Shown here in pieces: positions 28,667-40,900 of a stretch of DNA of 64,000 bases. Below the pieces are notes generated by a model that was not told where the DNA came from, did not search any database, and saw nothing but the letters and a program-made list of their open reading frames with translations. The DNA comes from Antedon mediterranea (lineage: Eukaryota > Echinodermata > Crinoidea > Comatulida > Antedonidae). The position numbers and the translations under genes are program-made. The stretch spans positions 24,658,288 through 24,722,287 of the forward strand of contig NC_092676.1 of assembly GCF_964355755.1 (NCBI RefSeq), written 5' to 3'. Position 1 is the first letter of the stretch; every line of letters starts with the position of its first letter.

Positions 28667-30401
28667 TCAACAAAAATCTACATTAAAAAGCAAAATTATA
28701 ACTTCTATAATAATTAGGTTTCCATGATTGAAAGAGGGCGCTGTCACACGTATCGAACCAGAGCCATAAATGGCTCTGGATCGAACGCTCCTATTAATCT
28801 GCTATACGTGCCTAAATTATCTACAATTTAAAATAAAAAAACAAGTAGCCATAAGCACTAATTCTACAGATCTACAAGTGATTAAAAAAAACAACTAGCT
28901 ATCTATTATTTACGTTGGCTAACAAATATTAATTAATAAAAACTATAAAATGAAAAAAAAGTGCATCATGTTTCAAACGGTGCTAGAGGAACACACTAAA
29001 CTCTATGACATGCACACTTAAGAAGATCACCAATCATTTTTCTAATGTCCTAGTAAATAATAAGTAGGCCTAAATATTTTCCATACACAACTAAATCGAT
29101 GTATTTTCTATTAATAAATCAAGAGGATAATAACGATATCCGCATTACAGAACAAAATAGTTTTTATAAAGCAGCATTTGGAAGCATTATATTACCTCTG
29201 GACAGTTTTTCTATTTTATACAAGAGAAAAATGGATAACACAATTTGCAGCAATTTGTGTGGTATAGACAAGCGGTATCGTGTACAGACATCGTCCATAA
29301 CGAAATACCCTTAAAAAAAAACAAGCGCATAAGAAATCAGCTGACGTGGTGGAAAAAATCTTAACATTACTTCTAACGTAGCAAACCATCGCGCATGCGT
29401 TATAATGCCAAGGTAAATCTATCCGTACAATAAATGGACGCACTGCCGATGGATAAATAGACCGATAGACAAGATAGCAATCTGAAAACGCCTTTCTAAC
29501 AAGAAAAGCTAATTTCGATCGTAGGCATGCCGATAATTTAAACTACTTCTACTTTAGAGTCCTGAGTTGTCCTGTCGCAATTTGGGAAAATAAACGGTCA
29601 CAAATTAAGTGCGTTATATTTTTCACTTTCTTTCTATTCTAGTTGCAGCATGTAATTGTTTGTGGTGTTTGAGTCATTGTTAGTTCACAAAAATAAGCAA
29701 GCTTATAGGGTAGGGTGCGATACTAAACAGTGAGTCTAATTAAGCTTAAATTTAGTAAGTCTAGGAAGGATAGGCCTAGATACTCTGTGACATGAAGAAT
29801 CCCAAACCTAAAATGTAACACAAAATTGGTAACAAAAAAATGTGCTAGGCCTAATAAGAATCAATAGTTACCATATAAACATAATTTTCCTTCATAATTA
29901 TGATCCTTATTCTACTTATTAATCGTTAATAAATTGACATTATATTTCATACTGAAATTATTCTACGTTAATTTAAATTCGTTTCTACATCAATTTACAT
30001 CATTATTGATAAATAGTATATAGTGTAGGCCTAAATGTACGAAATTAATATTGTGCAGCACTCATTCCTATTCAAAACTATGATTTGAACCGGGCTACGG
30101 TGGTTTGGAAAACTTGCACACACTTTGATGATCAGTAACTTAACTTACTGCAGCAGTAAAAAACTTAATGCAGCAGTAAAAAACTAACTGCAGCAGTCAT
30201 GTAACTAGAAAAAAACTACGAAACACAATCCTACAATAATTCCTAAAAATCAAAATAAATATTTCAGCTTTACTGGTTTTTTTTTTTTAGCAAAATTTAA
30301 AAAAAATTGCTAAAACATTAATAACTACATAGAAATAACAATACGAATTTCAAAGCTTTAGATTGAGAGAGAATTTCAGTGCGCGAATGGGGAACTACGT
30401 A

Positions 30402-30478
30402 AGTATGGGAATGATGAGAAATGAGATTAATGATCACACATGCACGTACTGCCTGTTACAGCGCACAGTTCCAATTGG
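30402..30478. repeat. Dispersed repeat, paired with 22985-23052
   Basis: See the entry at 22985. Here it lies immediately downstream of the creatinase copy 2 stop codon. Confidence 0.65.
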
Positions 30479-30509
30479 AAACGTCTAAGACAGGTTATTG
30501 TGTTTAGGT

Positions 30510-33500
30510 CTACTTCTTGACAATGTTATGCTTAGGTCCGTACGGGAAATGCGTGATGTTTTCCGCACCATCTTCCGTGACTACGAGAATATTGTGTTCG
30601 CGGTAACCTCCTGCGCCTGGCTCTCCCTCCGGTAGCATCACCGTCGGCTCAATAGACACTACCATGTTTGGTTTTAAAACTGTTTCAATATCTTCGCGGA
30701 TCTCAAGTGCTAAAAAAAAAGGTATAAAATAGGTAAGTGAATACAGTATAGTCATTATTAGATAGAGGTCGCTCTTTTAATTTGAGCCGGTACATGTCTA
30801 GTTAAAGTGCAGAACAATTAGTCTTCTCGTGAGGTCCATCTTGATCGTGTCTTGAACCCAATGCATTCATTGGAAATAGTAGTGTTGTTGATTCTGTACG
30901 ATTTTATTAAGGCCAATTCAGACAACGTCTTGACACGTCGGTGCTGTCTGAGTTGAATCCCGACGGGACAAGTCTTGAGATAGCGTCGGGCGCAGTGTTT
31001 AGATCGTCGAGAGATTTTATATTTAATTTTCTCCTGACGAGACGACTCGCCGGGTCTTGTCGTACGACGCTGTCTGAGTTTGCCTTTAGAAAATGACGGG
31101 GAATATTTTTATTCGGGATGATAGAGAAAATGATAATTTTACCTGCTTCTCGTCCGTAGTAGTGACACAGGACGCCAAATGAGTGACCATAACCGAATGT
31201 ACGGCGATGCAGAAGGTTGTGTTTCTCGTAGACCAGGTTCATTTCTTTCGCTATTTCGCTACACTTAATACCAGGTTTGATAAGTTTCATGCCGGCTTCA
31301 TGTACCTCGCAATTGGCCTCCCATACACGCATTGATGCATCTGGTACATGGTCAAGGAATAACGTACGTTCTAGAGCTGTATAGTATCTAAGATATAAAA
31401 ACAAACACATTGTTATACTTCATTGATTTGGTGATGCTTATAGTAATGCTAGGTTTTAGGTTTAAGTCTGTGTAAACTAAAGATGCTTTAATTGAGATAC
31501 CACGTATGCATTTAATCGCTCCTATGAACGTAACCTAACTTATGATCATATTAGGGCAATGTACAATATTTCTCATGGATATATTATTACTATAATCACA
31601 TCAGTAGCACAACTTCGTTTTGCGTACAAGGGTATGCGTAAAACAAGAAATATCAAGAAGAAGTAGCTTTATTGTACTGATAATACGTACGATGTTAATA
31701 TAATATCAACAAACTAAATCGCTATAAAGGCGAATTTACAGATAAATTATAGATTTACAGAAAACGCGGAGCGGAAGGGCGGCGGCGGTTGAGCGGAAAG
31801 CCGCTCTGGATAGATATAGATTCTACGTGGAACAAGCACGCGGTTGCCTTTAAGCTACCAGTACATTTCAATGGTTGGCCTAGTTGTAAATGAACTAGAT
31901 TTTTGAAAACCTACCCTCCCATCATCGGGAAACAGTTCATACTGCACACGTCTCCTTTCTGTAGTTTACGAGTTGTGACTGGATTGTGGGCACCGTCGGT
32001 GTTTATACCAGATTGAAACCATGTCCATGCTAAAAAAACAAAAGTGTAAATAAATATACATATATATTATTGTATGGTTGAGAATAATGTAAGCGGATAA
32101 AACAAATTAGCGTCGTTTGTGTAGGCTGTTCGAAATTTACCTTTAATGGAGTGGTATTATACTACTAAAACATTATTTTTCGACAAAAAATCATATCGAA
32201 AGAAACAACAGTATGAGCAGAGAAGAGTGTAATTGGTCAGATTGTTTACCTTTCTCTGACGTCAGAGTAGGGCAAACTTCTGACTAAAAGCTTGACATAA
32301 ATATAAGTCGCAGTCTGTAAAAAATTATTATCCAGTTTTAATTTATTTATTGTACTTACTGTCCTGTAACGTCATATTCGGTCGACTTCTGGCAATCTCT
32401 CTGATCATAGTCTGGGTACAATGCAACGCTACCTCATGCTCGCCGACACCTTCGGCCATTGCCTCAACGACCGCTCCGCCTCCAATATCTGCAATCCGTG
32501 CCCCCTCCTTGATATGAGCTATCTCTTCATCCGATTTGATCATGCGCAGGTACATCGTGGGTTCACCGACGTCAACCATTGTGCTCTTTGGCAGGGCGTC
32601 TGTAAGTTTCTTATAGTTGTCTAAATTGATATGGTCAAATTCACATCCTATTTTACCATACTGTCCAAGTTCTTGTTTCACAGCCTGGTAGTAATTATTT
32701 CGTTGCCAGTCCGTATATACTATGTTATCACCATTAGCAGTCCAACGCCATGGATAACCGCCATCGATATTGGCAGAAATCGAGAGTATTTTATCGTGAG
32801 TTACCACTAAGCCATAGGGTCGGCCAAACTCACAGTATAAGAAGTCGGAGTAATAGTTAATGTTGTGATGTGATGTAAATATGACGCCATCGATGTTGTC
32901 TTTCGACATTAAATTGCGTAGTTTTGTGATCCTTGATTCCATTTCCCCTTTAGAAAACGTGCCCTTCGCCTAAAAGTTAAAGAAAAAAAAAACATGAATT
33001 TAGAAATATCGGACATGGTACCATAGAGATTTATGCTCAATAGATATGAGATGTGTGTCATGTACGAGTGCTACGGGTACGAATAACTATAATTATTACG
33101 GGGTTCCACAAAAACAGGGTGCACAGTTCGATTCAAATATGTTTCATTATTTTGAGGGTCACTGTTAACTGAAAATCAGATTTGGCAATTATTATCGGGG
33201 AGGGGTGGGGGCGATGCGTGTGCATGAGTCCCATTCCTAAAAAATATATCGACGCATGACTTGATTGTACATGAAGAGGATCATAGGTTATCACCCAAGT
33301 CACTTATATTGTTTGCCATATAAGGTTGAGTGATATTTGCACTATCGTTATAAAATAACTTAGTTCAATTACAGATAAAGAATATGACAATGTGATATCC
33401 AGGTACCGATATTGATTTAATTGTTCAAAAATTCTGCATAGCATTTTGGTTGACTTCATTTATTTTAATAGACTGAAAACTATGATTTTAGATGGGTATA

Positions 33501-34218
33501 ACTTAACCATATTCGGCTTAAAATTAATATGGCCTAAATGATTTGTATATGAAGTGATACACAAACAAGACCCGCTTATAGAATGTGCATTTCAAAAAAA
33601 CTTAAGTGCGGAAGCGAACGTCATCCAAAGGCTCTTTCCGGAGTCCTGAACGTTGGTGAGAAGATTTTTAAATGTTTTGAAATGTAAAATTAAAAAGTAA
33701 ATGGTTAAATTCAACCAAAAAACTGTTTTTTGCTTTAAATTACAGTTTTTAAGATACATTTTTGTTTTTGATCCAATTTTTGGATACGGTACCGTAACTA
33801 TTAGGTGACATTAAAATGGCATATTCAACAAAAACATTTTTTTTTAAATTAATTTTTTTCAGGGGGAAAATACATATATATGGTTATTATGGTTATGGTG
33901 TTTTATGTTTTGGTTTTTTTTTTTTGCTTTTTTAGGGACGTTATAGTGAAAGGACGAATAAAGTGCCAAATTTGCAATCAATAAACGTGCAGACATTTCG
34001 AGGTCAGATACTATCGATCGGAGACGGGATAAAATTAAGTTTAATCTTACCTTTTCCCCGTTCCTAATAGCAATGAGCGAGGGCATGTTATCAATATGCC
34101 ATGTGTCTGTATGTGCCATTCGAACCCTAGACGTATGCTTAGTACCTTGATCATTCTGCAACAGGTTTCTAAAAAAACGAGTCGATAATCCGTGTCGTAA
34201 ACGTGTAACTAGGCTCAT
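30510..34218 (-). CDS. Creatinase, tandem copy 2 (canonical active site)
   Basis: Minus-strand exons 34218-34051, 32969-32360, 32029-31915, 31387-31143 and 30709-30510 (phases 0,1,2,1) encode 445 residues. Three coding exons have exactly the lengths of copy 1 (610, 245, 200), proving tandem duplication after the introns existed. Active-site residues: Phe104 and Arg106 in FGRPY, His274 in GINTDGAHNPVTT, Glu304 in YYTALERT, Arg377 in YYGREA, Glu400 in SIEP. They are spaced exactly as in Pseudomonas creatinase (offset 42), so creatine to sarcosine plus urea is the expected reaction. The first exon is longer than the bacterial N-terminus and reads MSLVTRLRHGLSTRFFRNLL, a good candidate mitochondrial presequence (inference). 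The gene is divergent from ZDHHC17, whose start lies 3.7 kb away. The enzyme family is best known from soil bacteria; animal copies are sparse as far as I know. Confidence 0.92.
31742..31850. repeat. tttccgct-family fragment in creatinase-2 intron 3
   Basis: acgcggagcggaagg, ggatagatatagattctac and cacgcggtt relate it to 21940-22215. Confidence 0.5.
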
Positions 34219-36637
34219 CTTCGCAATCTAACAAAAAAAAAACACCAAATTCATATAAGAAGAACCGTAATAAAGTATCAAGTGTTTGAAATGATCTGTA
34301 GTAGAATTTGATAAGTATACATGTAGTTGTACCCTGCACTATCCGGATAAAGACTAACTTCCGTTGCTCTGCTGCCCTCCTTACTTATATTATTTGAGGC
34401 TAATTTAAGCAATCAAACATTATCACTGATAATGAACTTGATAAAAGGTCATTCAAGGTTCACGCAAAATTATATCAACAACTCCAGCACAACAGCTGCG
34501 GCAGTTTCGCAGCAAAAAAAGTGTATAAAAAGGTTAGAAATAATAATAATGAATGACCGATACAGTATATACAATTAAACTTATGTAGTGGTGTGTATAT
34601 GGTCATGCTATACACGCTACATTAACCGACTCCTTAAAAACAATGTTTTACTAAATTATATTATATTATATTAGCATATAGGTGTTTAGTTTAGTCTGTT
34701 TGGTCTTTTCTTGCCCCCCTTTTATAATTGTTTTGTCTTCTCTGTATTGTAGGCCTATATGGCAGAAAATTGAATAAAAAAATAAAAAATATTGCCCTAC
34801 ACGTGTACGGATGTCTAGTTAGTTTAAACTAAATATTGAATCTATGCTCTATACATTAAACCTATTTTAAATATACTATTGAATCACATACCATTTTATT
34901 TAAACTCTACGTGAACCCTTTGTTGGTAATAAGTCAACGCACTTTTAATTACTTTACTCAGAATTTCGTGGTGACGCGTCAGTTTGACTTGTGTTCACGC
35001 TTATTTTCACTTATTAGAACATTGTTCGTTTAGTACTTATTTCAACCATGAACGTTTATCCATGTGGTAAATCATAGGTAAAATATGTCGAAAATAAATG
35101 TGTAATATTAAAATGTCTCTGTCTGATGTAATGCTGTCTGAATATGAGGGATATATCCTTTCCGATTCGTTGTGGTTTCCTGTGTAGACATACGGTAATT
35201 TGGTCTACGAACATACATGGTGGGGTTTCGTTATGAATAATCACTGTTAATTTTGCAATGTCGGTGGATTTTTTTTTCATTTTTTTTTTCTACATCGTAT
35301 CATTAACTAGGCTCAGATGCCTAAATTTGAAAATAATTTAGGATGCTAAATCTAGACTATAATAGTTACTATGACATTTAAATATTCTACTTAGAGTGCC
35401 TGTAACCCCAGTAACCACAAGAAGCCCATGTTGTTAATGTTACGAACCGTACTAACTATTAATATAAATGATTAGTCCTATCAATTAATATTATATCAAT
35501 TATTGTAACCACTTTCAATAGAAGTCTTTTTTAACCTCAATAAATAAAAACAATTCTAGGCCTGTTTATTTAGTAATACGTACGGTAGTATTAGTAATAC
35601 ATATACTAGTTAGTAAGACGAACACTTATTTATAAATTAATTAACTTCGGGCATATACGTAAATTATTTTGAAGTCACAAAAATAAAGTAAATTTTATCT
35701 TACCTTGATTAGTGTTGGATCCGGACATCTAAATAGAGTATACAATTAACAATGGGAATCCTTAACAATCAGGCAAGATGAAGCGATGTTGTAACTGTAA
35801 AAATTGTAAACGATCCAGAATTTAAGATTGAAAAAAAAACGCTAATGATGTGATATTTTAGCAAGTAAAAACATTATCCGTGGATCCAGTGTTGAAATAT
35901 AGTATTCACTTCTCCCTGCCAGGGAGGAGCGAGCCGAGAGGCTCTACTCCTCGTGTTACCCCGTTGCTGTTTACGCTACCGTATGATTGTATAGGCGAGC
36001 TATCCCTGTTATATTGAATTCAAGCGATGATGTCATCAATTGAAAGTACGAACGGTTCACTTTAGTTCATGGTCAACTGCTTTCCGGTCGAGGACCTTCG
36101 ACTGTATACACACAAAAGCATCCAATTTGACCTCACTACGATAAAATAGAACCGGAACGTGGTTTCCCTAATTAACTAATGTATAATTAGTCGTATCAAT
36201 TAATAAATCGTAATTAAACTCTGCGCTAAAGGACGAGGCAGATGACAAGGTAGGTAAAGGACGAGGTTATTGTTAAAATACATTGGATTTGTATAGACAA
36301 TTCTAAGAGTTCTTTTGGAACCTTTTTACAAAACTCATACACACATTTTCTTTCTTTTTTAATATCTGTAATATTCTGTTAGATATCATGAATAGCCAAT
36401 TTCTTTTATCGCGGGAGATTTTCTGTATGTTTTATTTAATAATAATATTAATAACTTAGCACTAATGTACTGCGATGATTTTGTATTTAGATATAATTTT
36501 TGGATGGCGTTTTTACTATGTATACAACTTGATTTTCTGTCTAAGAAAGACCTTTCGAATATTAAAGTGATGGTTTTGGTTAACATAGTTTCAGTTGTCA
36601 AATTATTGAAGTCCCTTTATGTGTAAAATACCTAATT
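34219..36637. other. Divergent intergenic region, creatinase-2 side
   Basis: The AT-rich upstream region of creatinase copy 2. A donor-like site (minus-strand aatcaag then gtaagat near 35704) could end a non-coding first exon, but there is no independent support. No protein gene is seen. Confidence 0.35.
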
Positions 36638-36902
36638 TTAAAGATGTATTATTCTCCTGAAAAAATAATTCTGAAAACCTTTTTTGTTGAACTTTGACCA
36701 ATTTATTTTCCCGAAAAAAGCAATAATTCGGGTTTGGGGTTAATTAACCATTTATTTTGTCATATTTTGTTTTTGTTTTTTTTTTACTACGGAAGTGATT
36801 AACATTATCAAAACTCCAAAAATAACCATTCAAAGTCTGATTTAATTAATTGTGTATTGATCATGTTTTTAGGAAGATGTATTGTTAACAATACATCTTT
36901 AA
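36638..36902. mobile_element. TTAA-flanked piggyBac-like MITE
   Basis: Starts TTAA-agatgtattattctcc and ends aacaatacatct-TTAA, 265 bases. Same family as 5978-7810. The interior (tttgttgaactttgacc, tttattttcccgaaaaa) recurs loosely at 33640-33880, 52700-52950 and 63330-63530. Confidence 0.65.
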
Positions 36903-37924
36903 AATACCATTTTTAATATACGTACTATTGTAATTGTATTTGTGCGCATCTACTAAGCCATTTCTATACATGTACATACAAATACAAGTAGTTTTTTTGC
37001 TGATTTCATCAAGATTCTAATTATGTGGTCAAACATTTAAAATAATTTAAAATATACGATTAAAATAACATATATTGTCAATGTTCTGGATGAAAACAGC
37101 ACAAAAAACTAAAAATAGGCCTATATTTACTGTATTTAGTATTCTCTATAGATTAAAACTACTGAATAAATAATAATGACCTTGCGTTCATTGACCATCA
37201 ACAATAATAAAAATTAACCTTGTATAACACGCATGCGCAGCTGTAAAGTTTAAGGATCGGTCAAGGTGGACGTTTAATAGATGATCGTGACCAATTGACC
37301 TGTGTCCTTGTTTGTACTAAGCAAGCTGATAGATACCTACTGACCAATGCCTCAGGCAATTGTATCCTTCAACTTTTCACGTTACATTGTTAACATCAGA
37401 GAGATGTCAAAATACGACTAGTAGGCCTATACAACAGACAACTTTAAGAAACAAAAGTTTCCCCTGAATAAAAGGGCTGACCGCAGTTAAAAGAATATTT
37501 CGTTCAATTGGAAGGTGTCCCTAATATAATTACAGCAGGTATCCCGAGGGGTTAAATAAACTGTATTAAAATTTTCCGTTTCTATGATGTATTGAACAAA
37601 AACATTATTAAGCCTACTCCATGAAAAAACACACTACTGTACTCTATTAGTATTAATTGTTTTCATTATTTCACTCTGATAACCGATGTTGAAAAATGAT
37701 GTTGTTATATTTCTTACTCATATTACATGTTTTCGGCCCACCATGGAGATGTATAAAATGTTCTATACACACAAAAATGTCCTTTCTTCTATTCGTGCAA
37801 CTATCTCACGTACCTGTAGAACCGGCTGCCGGACGACCAACTGTATACGTCAACGTGCATCCTTTTTGAAAATAATTTGTCGCCACTGACCGTTAGCGGG
37901 CGGGCAGCATGCAAATAACGAAAA
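36903..37924. other. Upstream region of ZDHHC17
   Basis: No gene seen. The last 120 bases before the start codon are richer in GC and CpG (accggctgccggacgacc, gttagcgggcgggcagcatg), consistent with a promoter or 5' UTR. I see no TATA box at a decisive position. Confidence 0.35.
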
Positions 37925-40900
37925 ATGGCTGTCACCTCAAGAGATGCTACTTGCAACGATGCAATATTTACCTTTGAAAAGGTAAGAATTAAATCACAAT
38001 TTTCTGCAATGTCACATGTCTTTGTGCTTTGGGCCGTGCTTTGTAGTATAAAAATTTAGCTTGGATTTGTTTTATAATAAACTAATTAATCATGAAACGG
38101 AGGCTCTAGTTAGGCTAGGCCGGTAGGCCGTACGGTATACGGTAAAGCATGAACTATAATAATTCGCTGACCGAAAACTGTATAAGAAGCGCCACACCTT
38201 GTTTGTGGGTGAGCCCAGTAATCGGCCTAGGCCTAGAGGCTCCTCAATCTGAATTATTCCTACTTAGCCTAGATACTAGAGATTTACAAAGTATCGGTTC
38301 AATGCTGCATAGGCCTACCAATAAATTGTTAAATGAAATTTTAAAATGAAACAATTAATTGATACCATGCCCGATTTTATTTTTATTAATTTTAAATTAT
38401 TAATTAAATTAGCTAGACTTTAGTCTGTGAGTATCATCAGTCTTACCTCAGTTGGTCATAATATTTCATATATAAAACGCTATAACTATTAATACAAGGA
38501 AGTTAAAAAACTGATTTTCAAATAATCAAAATAACCAAAAAAAGGAAAAGTGTTGACTCAGATTTGTAAGTTTCTTTGTTAAATAGATATTACAGTGAAC
38601 AAGCTAATTGATTCTAATACCTAAAAATGACGATGGTAATTATTGCAACCAAACTTTTGAAATACTTTGTATCTTTTGAAATACTTTGTATCTTTTGAAA
38701 TACTTTGTATCTTTTGAAGGGTGATGACAACTTGAAATCATATCCAACCCAGGACAATACAAAAGAAACTTTAAACACAATCTTTTCCAACCCGTCGATG
38801 CTTCCCCCTGATGCTCCGAACAAGACTGAAGAACTCCCAGACTTCAGTGGTTACGATATTGTGAAGGCAACACAATATGGTGCATATGATAGGGTCAATG
38901 AACTCCTCAACGAGGGTGCTGAAATCAACCATTTGGATGGCGAGGGTTGTAGTCTATTACACTGGGCATCTATCAACAACAGACTGGATCTTATGAGGTA
39001 TTGCTTTTTTTTAAATCATATAGATATTTGATTGTCAAGTGTATAACATCTTCACTGATCATCATAATTATTTGTGGTAGAACAAGATTTGATAAGTTAT
39101 TAATATATTACATATTAAAATAAACTATAATGAACAGATATATTTGATATTGTCTTCATTGATCATTGTTTTTTTTTTTATGTCAAATAATAATTAGTGA
39201 TAGAACAAGATTTGATAAATTGTATTAAAATAAACTATAATGAACAGATTTGATATTGTCAAATGTTTATAACATCTTTATTGATCACATTTTATGTCAT
39301 TTTTGTTTAAACCTCCACACTTCTTAAAAATATATATTATTTGTCGCAGCAGACATAAGATCAAAGGACTGTTACGATTCCTACTGTATCCTGTCAAGGC
39401 TAGCTTAGTGTCCTGTTGTGATTGCCTTGATTAAACTGATACAGGTTAAACAATACATAGTCTAGCATATTTTGGAAAGTTGCATTTTTTTTTGCTATAT
39501 TTGATAAAATTTGGATATGTTGTAGAATAGACATCACTGAATCCAAAAAGTATTTGCTCCATTTTTTTTTTCATACGCAAGGGGGGTTGGCAGCCATTTC
39601 AAAATGGCCGCCATTTTGGACAAAATAATGTAAGTATATGGAATTAAAAGATGTTATCGAGATACAAATTCAATCATAAAAGTAACAATAAATGTTCACA
39701 TAATATTTCACATCATTTTTGTAACTGAACAAGCCAAAATGGCCGGCATTATGCCCAAAATGGCTGCCATTTTATCCAACATGGCCACCATTTTATCTAA
39801 AATGGCCACATATATCAATCAAATATTTTTTAAAACTTTTATTCACATATATTTTGTAAAAATTAGATATGTTGTAGAATAGACCTCACTGAATCCAAAA
39901 AGTATTTGCTCCAATTTTTTTTTTCATACGCAAGGGGGATTGGCAGCCATTTAAAAATGGCCGCCATTTTGGACAAAATTGTTTCAAATATTGTAAGTTT
40001 ATGACATTAAAAGATGTTATCAAGATAGAAATTCAATCATAAAAGTAACAATAAATGTTTAAATAATATTTCACATCATATTTGTAACTGAACAAGTCAA
40101 AATGGCCGCCATTATGCCCAAAATGGCTGTCATTTTAGCCAATATGGCTACCATTTTATCTAAAATTGCCACATATCAATCAAATATTTTTTTATTCACC
40201 TATATTTACAATTGGATATGTTGTATAGACATCACTGAATCCAAAAAGTATTTTCTCCATTTTGTGTTTATAGGCAAGGGGGGTTGGCAGCAATTTCAAA
40301 TTTGTCGCCATTTTTGACAATTTTTTTTAAAATATTGTAAGTTTATGGCATTAAAAGGTGTTTTATCGAGATGGAAATTCAGTCATATAAGTAACAATAA
40401 ATGTTCAAATAATATTTCACATCATTTGTGTAACAGAACAATGGCTGACATTTCAACCAAAATGGTCGCCATTTTATCCAACATGGCCGCCATTTTGATC
40501 TGAAATGGCCACATAATAAAATTGTTTTTCTTTAACGTTGATTAAATACATGGGCTATAAAGGAACCAACATAACAACATAATAATATTTGTGTTTAATT
40601 ACTTTACTTATTCGTCGTCACTTTCGTTATCACTATCACTGTCCGAATCGGATGTAGACAACAATGGTCATATATTGTGACAGTTATTCTCGTCTGTTTC
40701 GCATTTACACATATCGGTATATTGTAGATTGTTTTTCTTGCACGTGCATATATTATGGGAACATGTACTTAAACATGAACACCGTATTACGTAGCTCCAC
40801 AACTGCTTCTGGAGCAGTTTGCTTCTCGTATAATACTGGTCCTAGTTTACCGTTCTCTATAAACCAGCCAAGTTTTGGCATGGATCGGGAATTATTGGGT

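Larger units (their letters stand above)
20566..30509. other. Ten-kilobase gap between the two creatinase genes
   Basis: Apart from the repeats and the Harbinger fragment listed separately, I find no supportable gene here. The part nearest 30509 is presumably the 3' UTR of creatinase copy 2; the first plausible minus-strand AATAAA is as far as 28661-28666. There is no third creatinase exon on either strand that I could see. Confidence 0.5.

Noticed and set aside
35700-35735. Possible non-coding first exon of creatinase copy 2
   Set aside because: A lone donor-like site on the minus strand; no acceptor or promoter evidence to support it.
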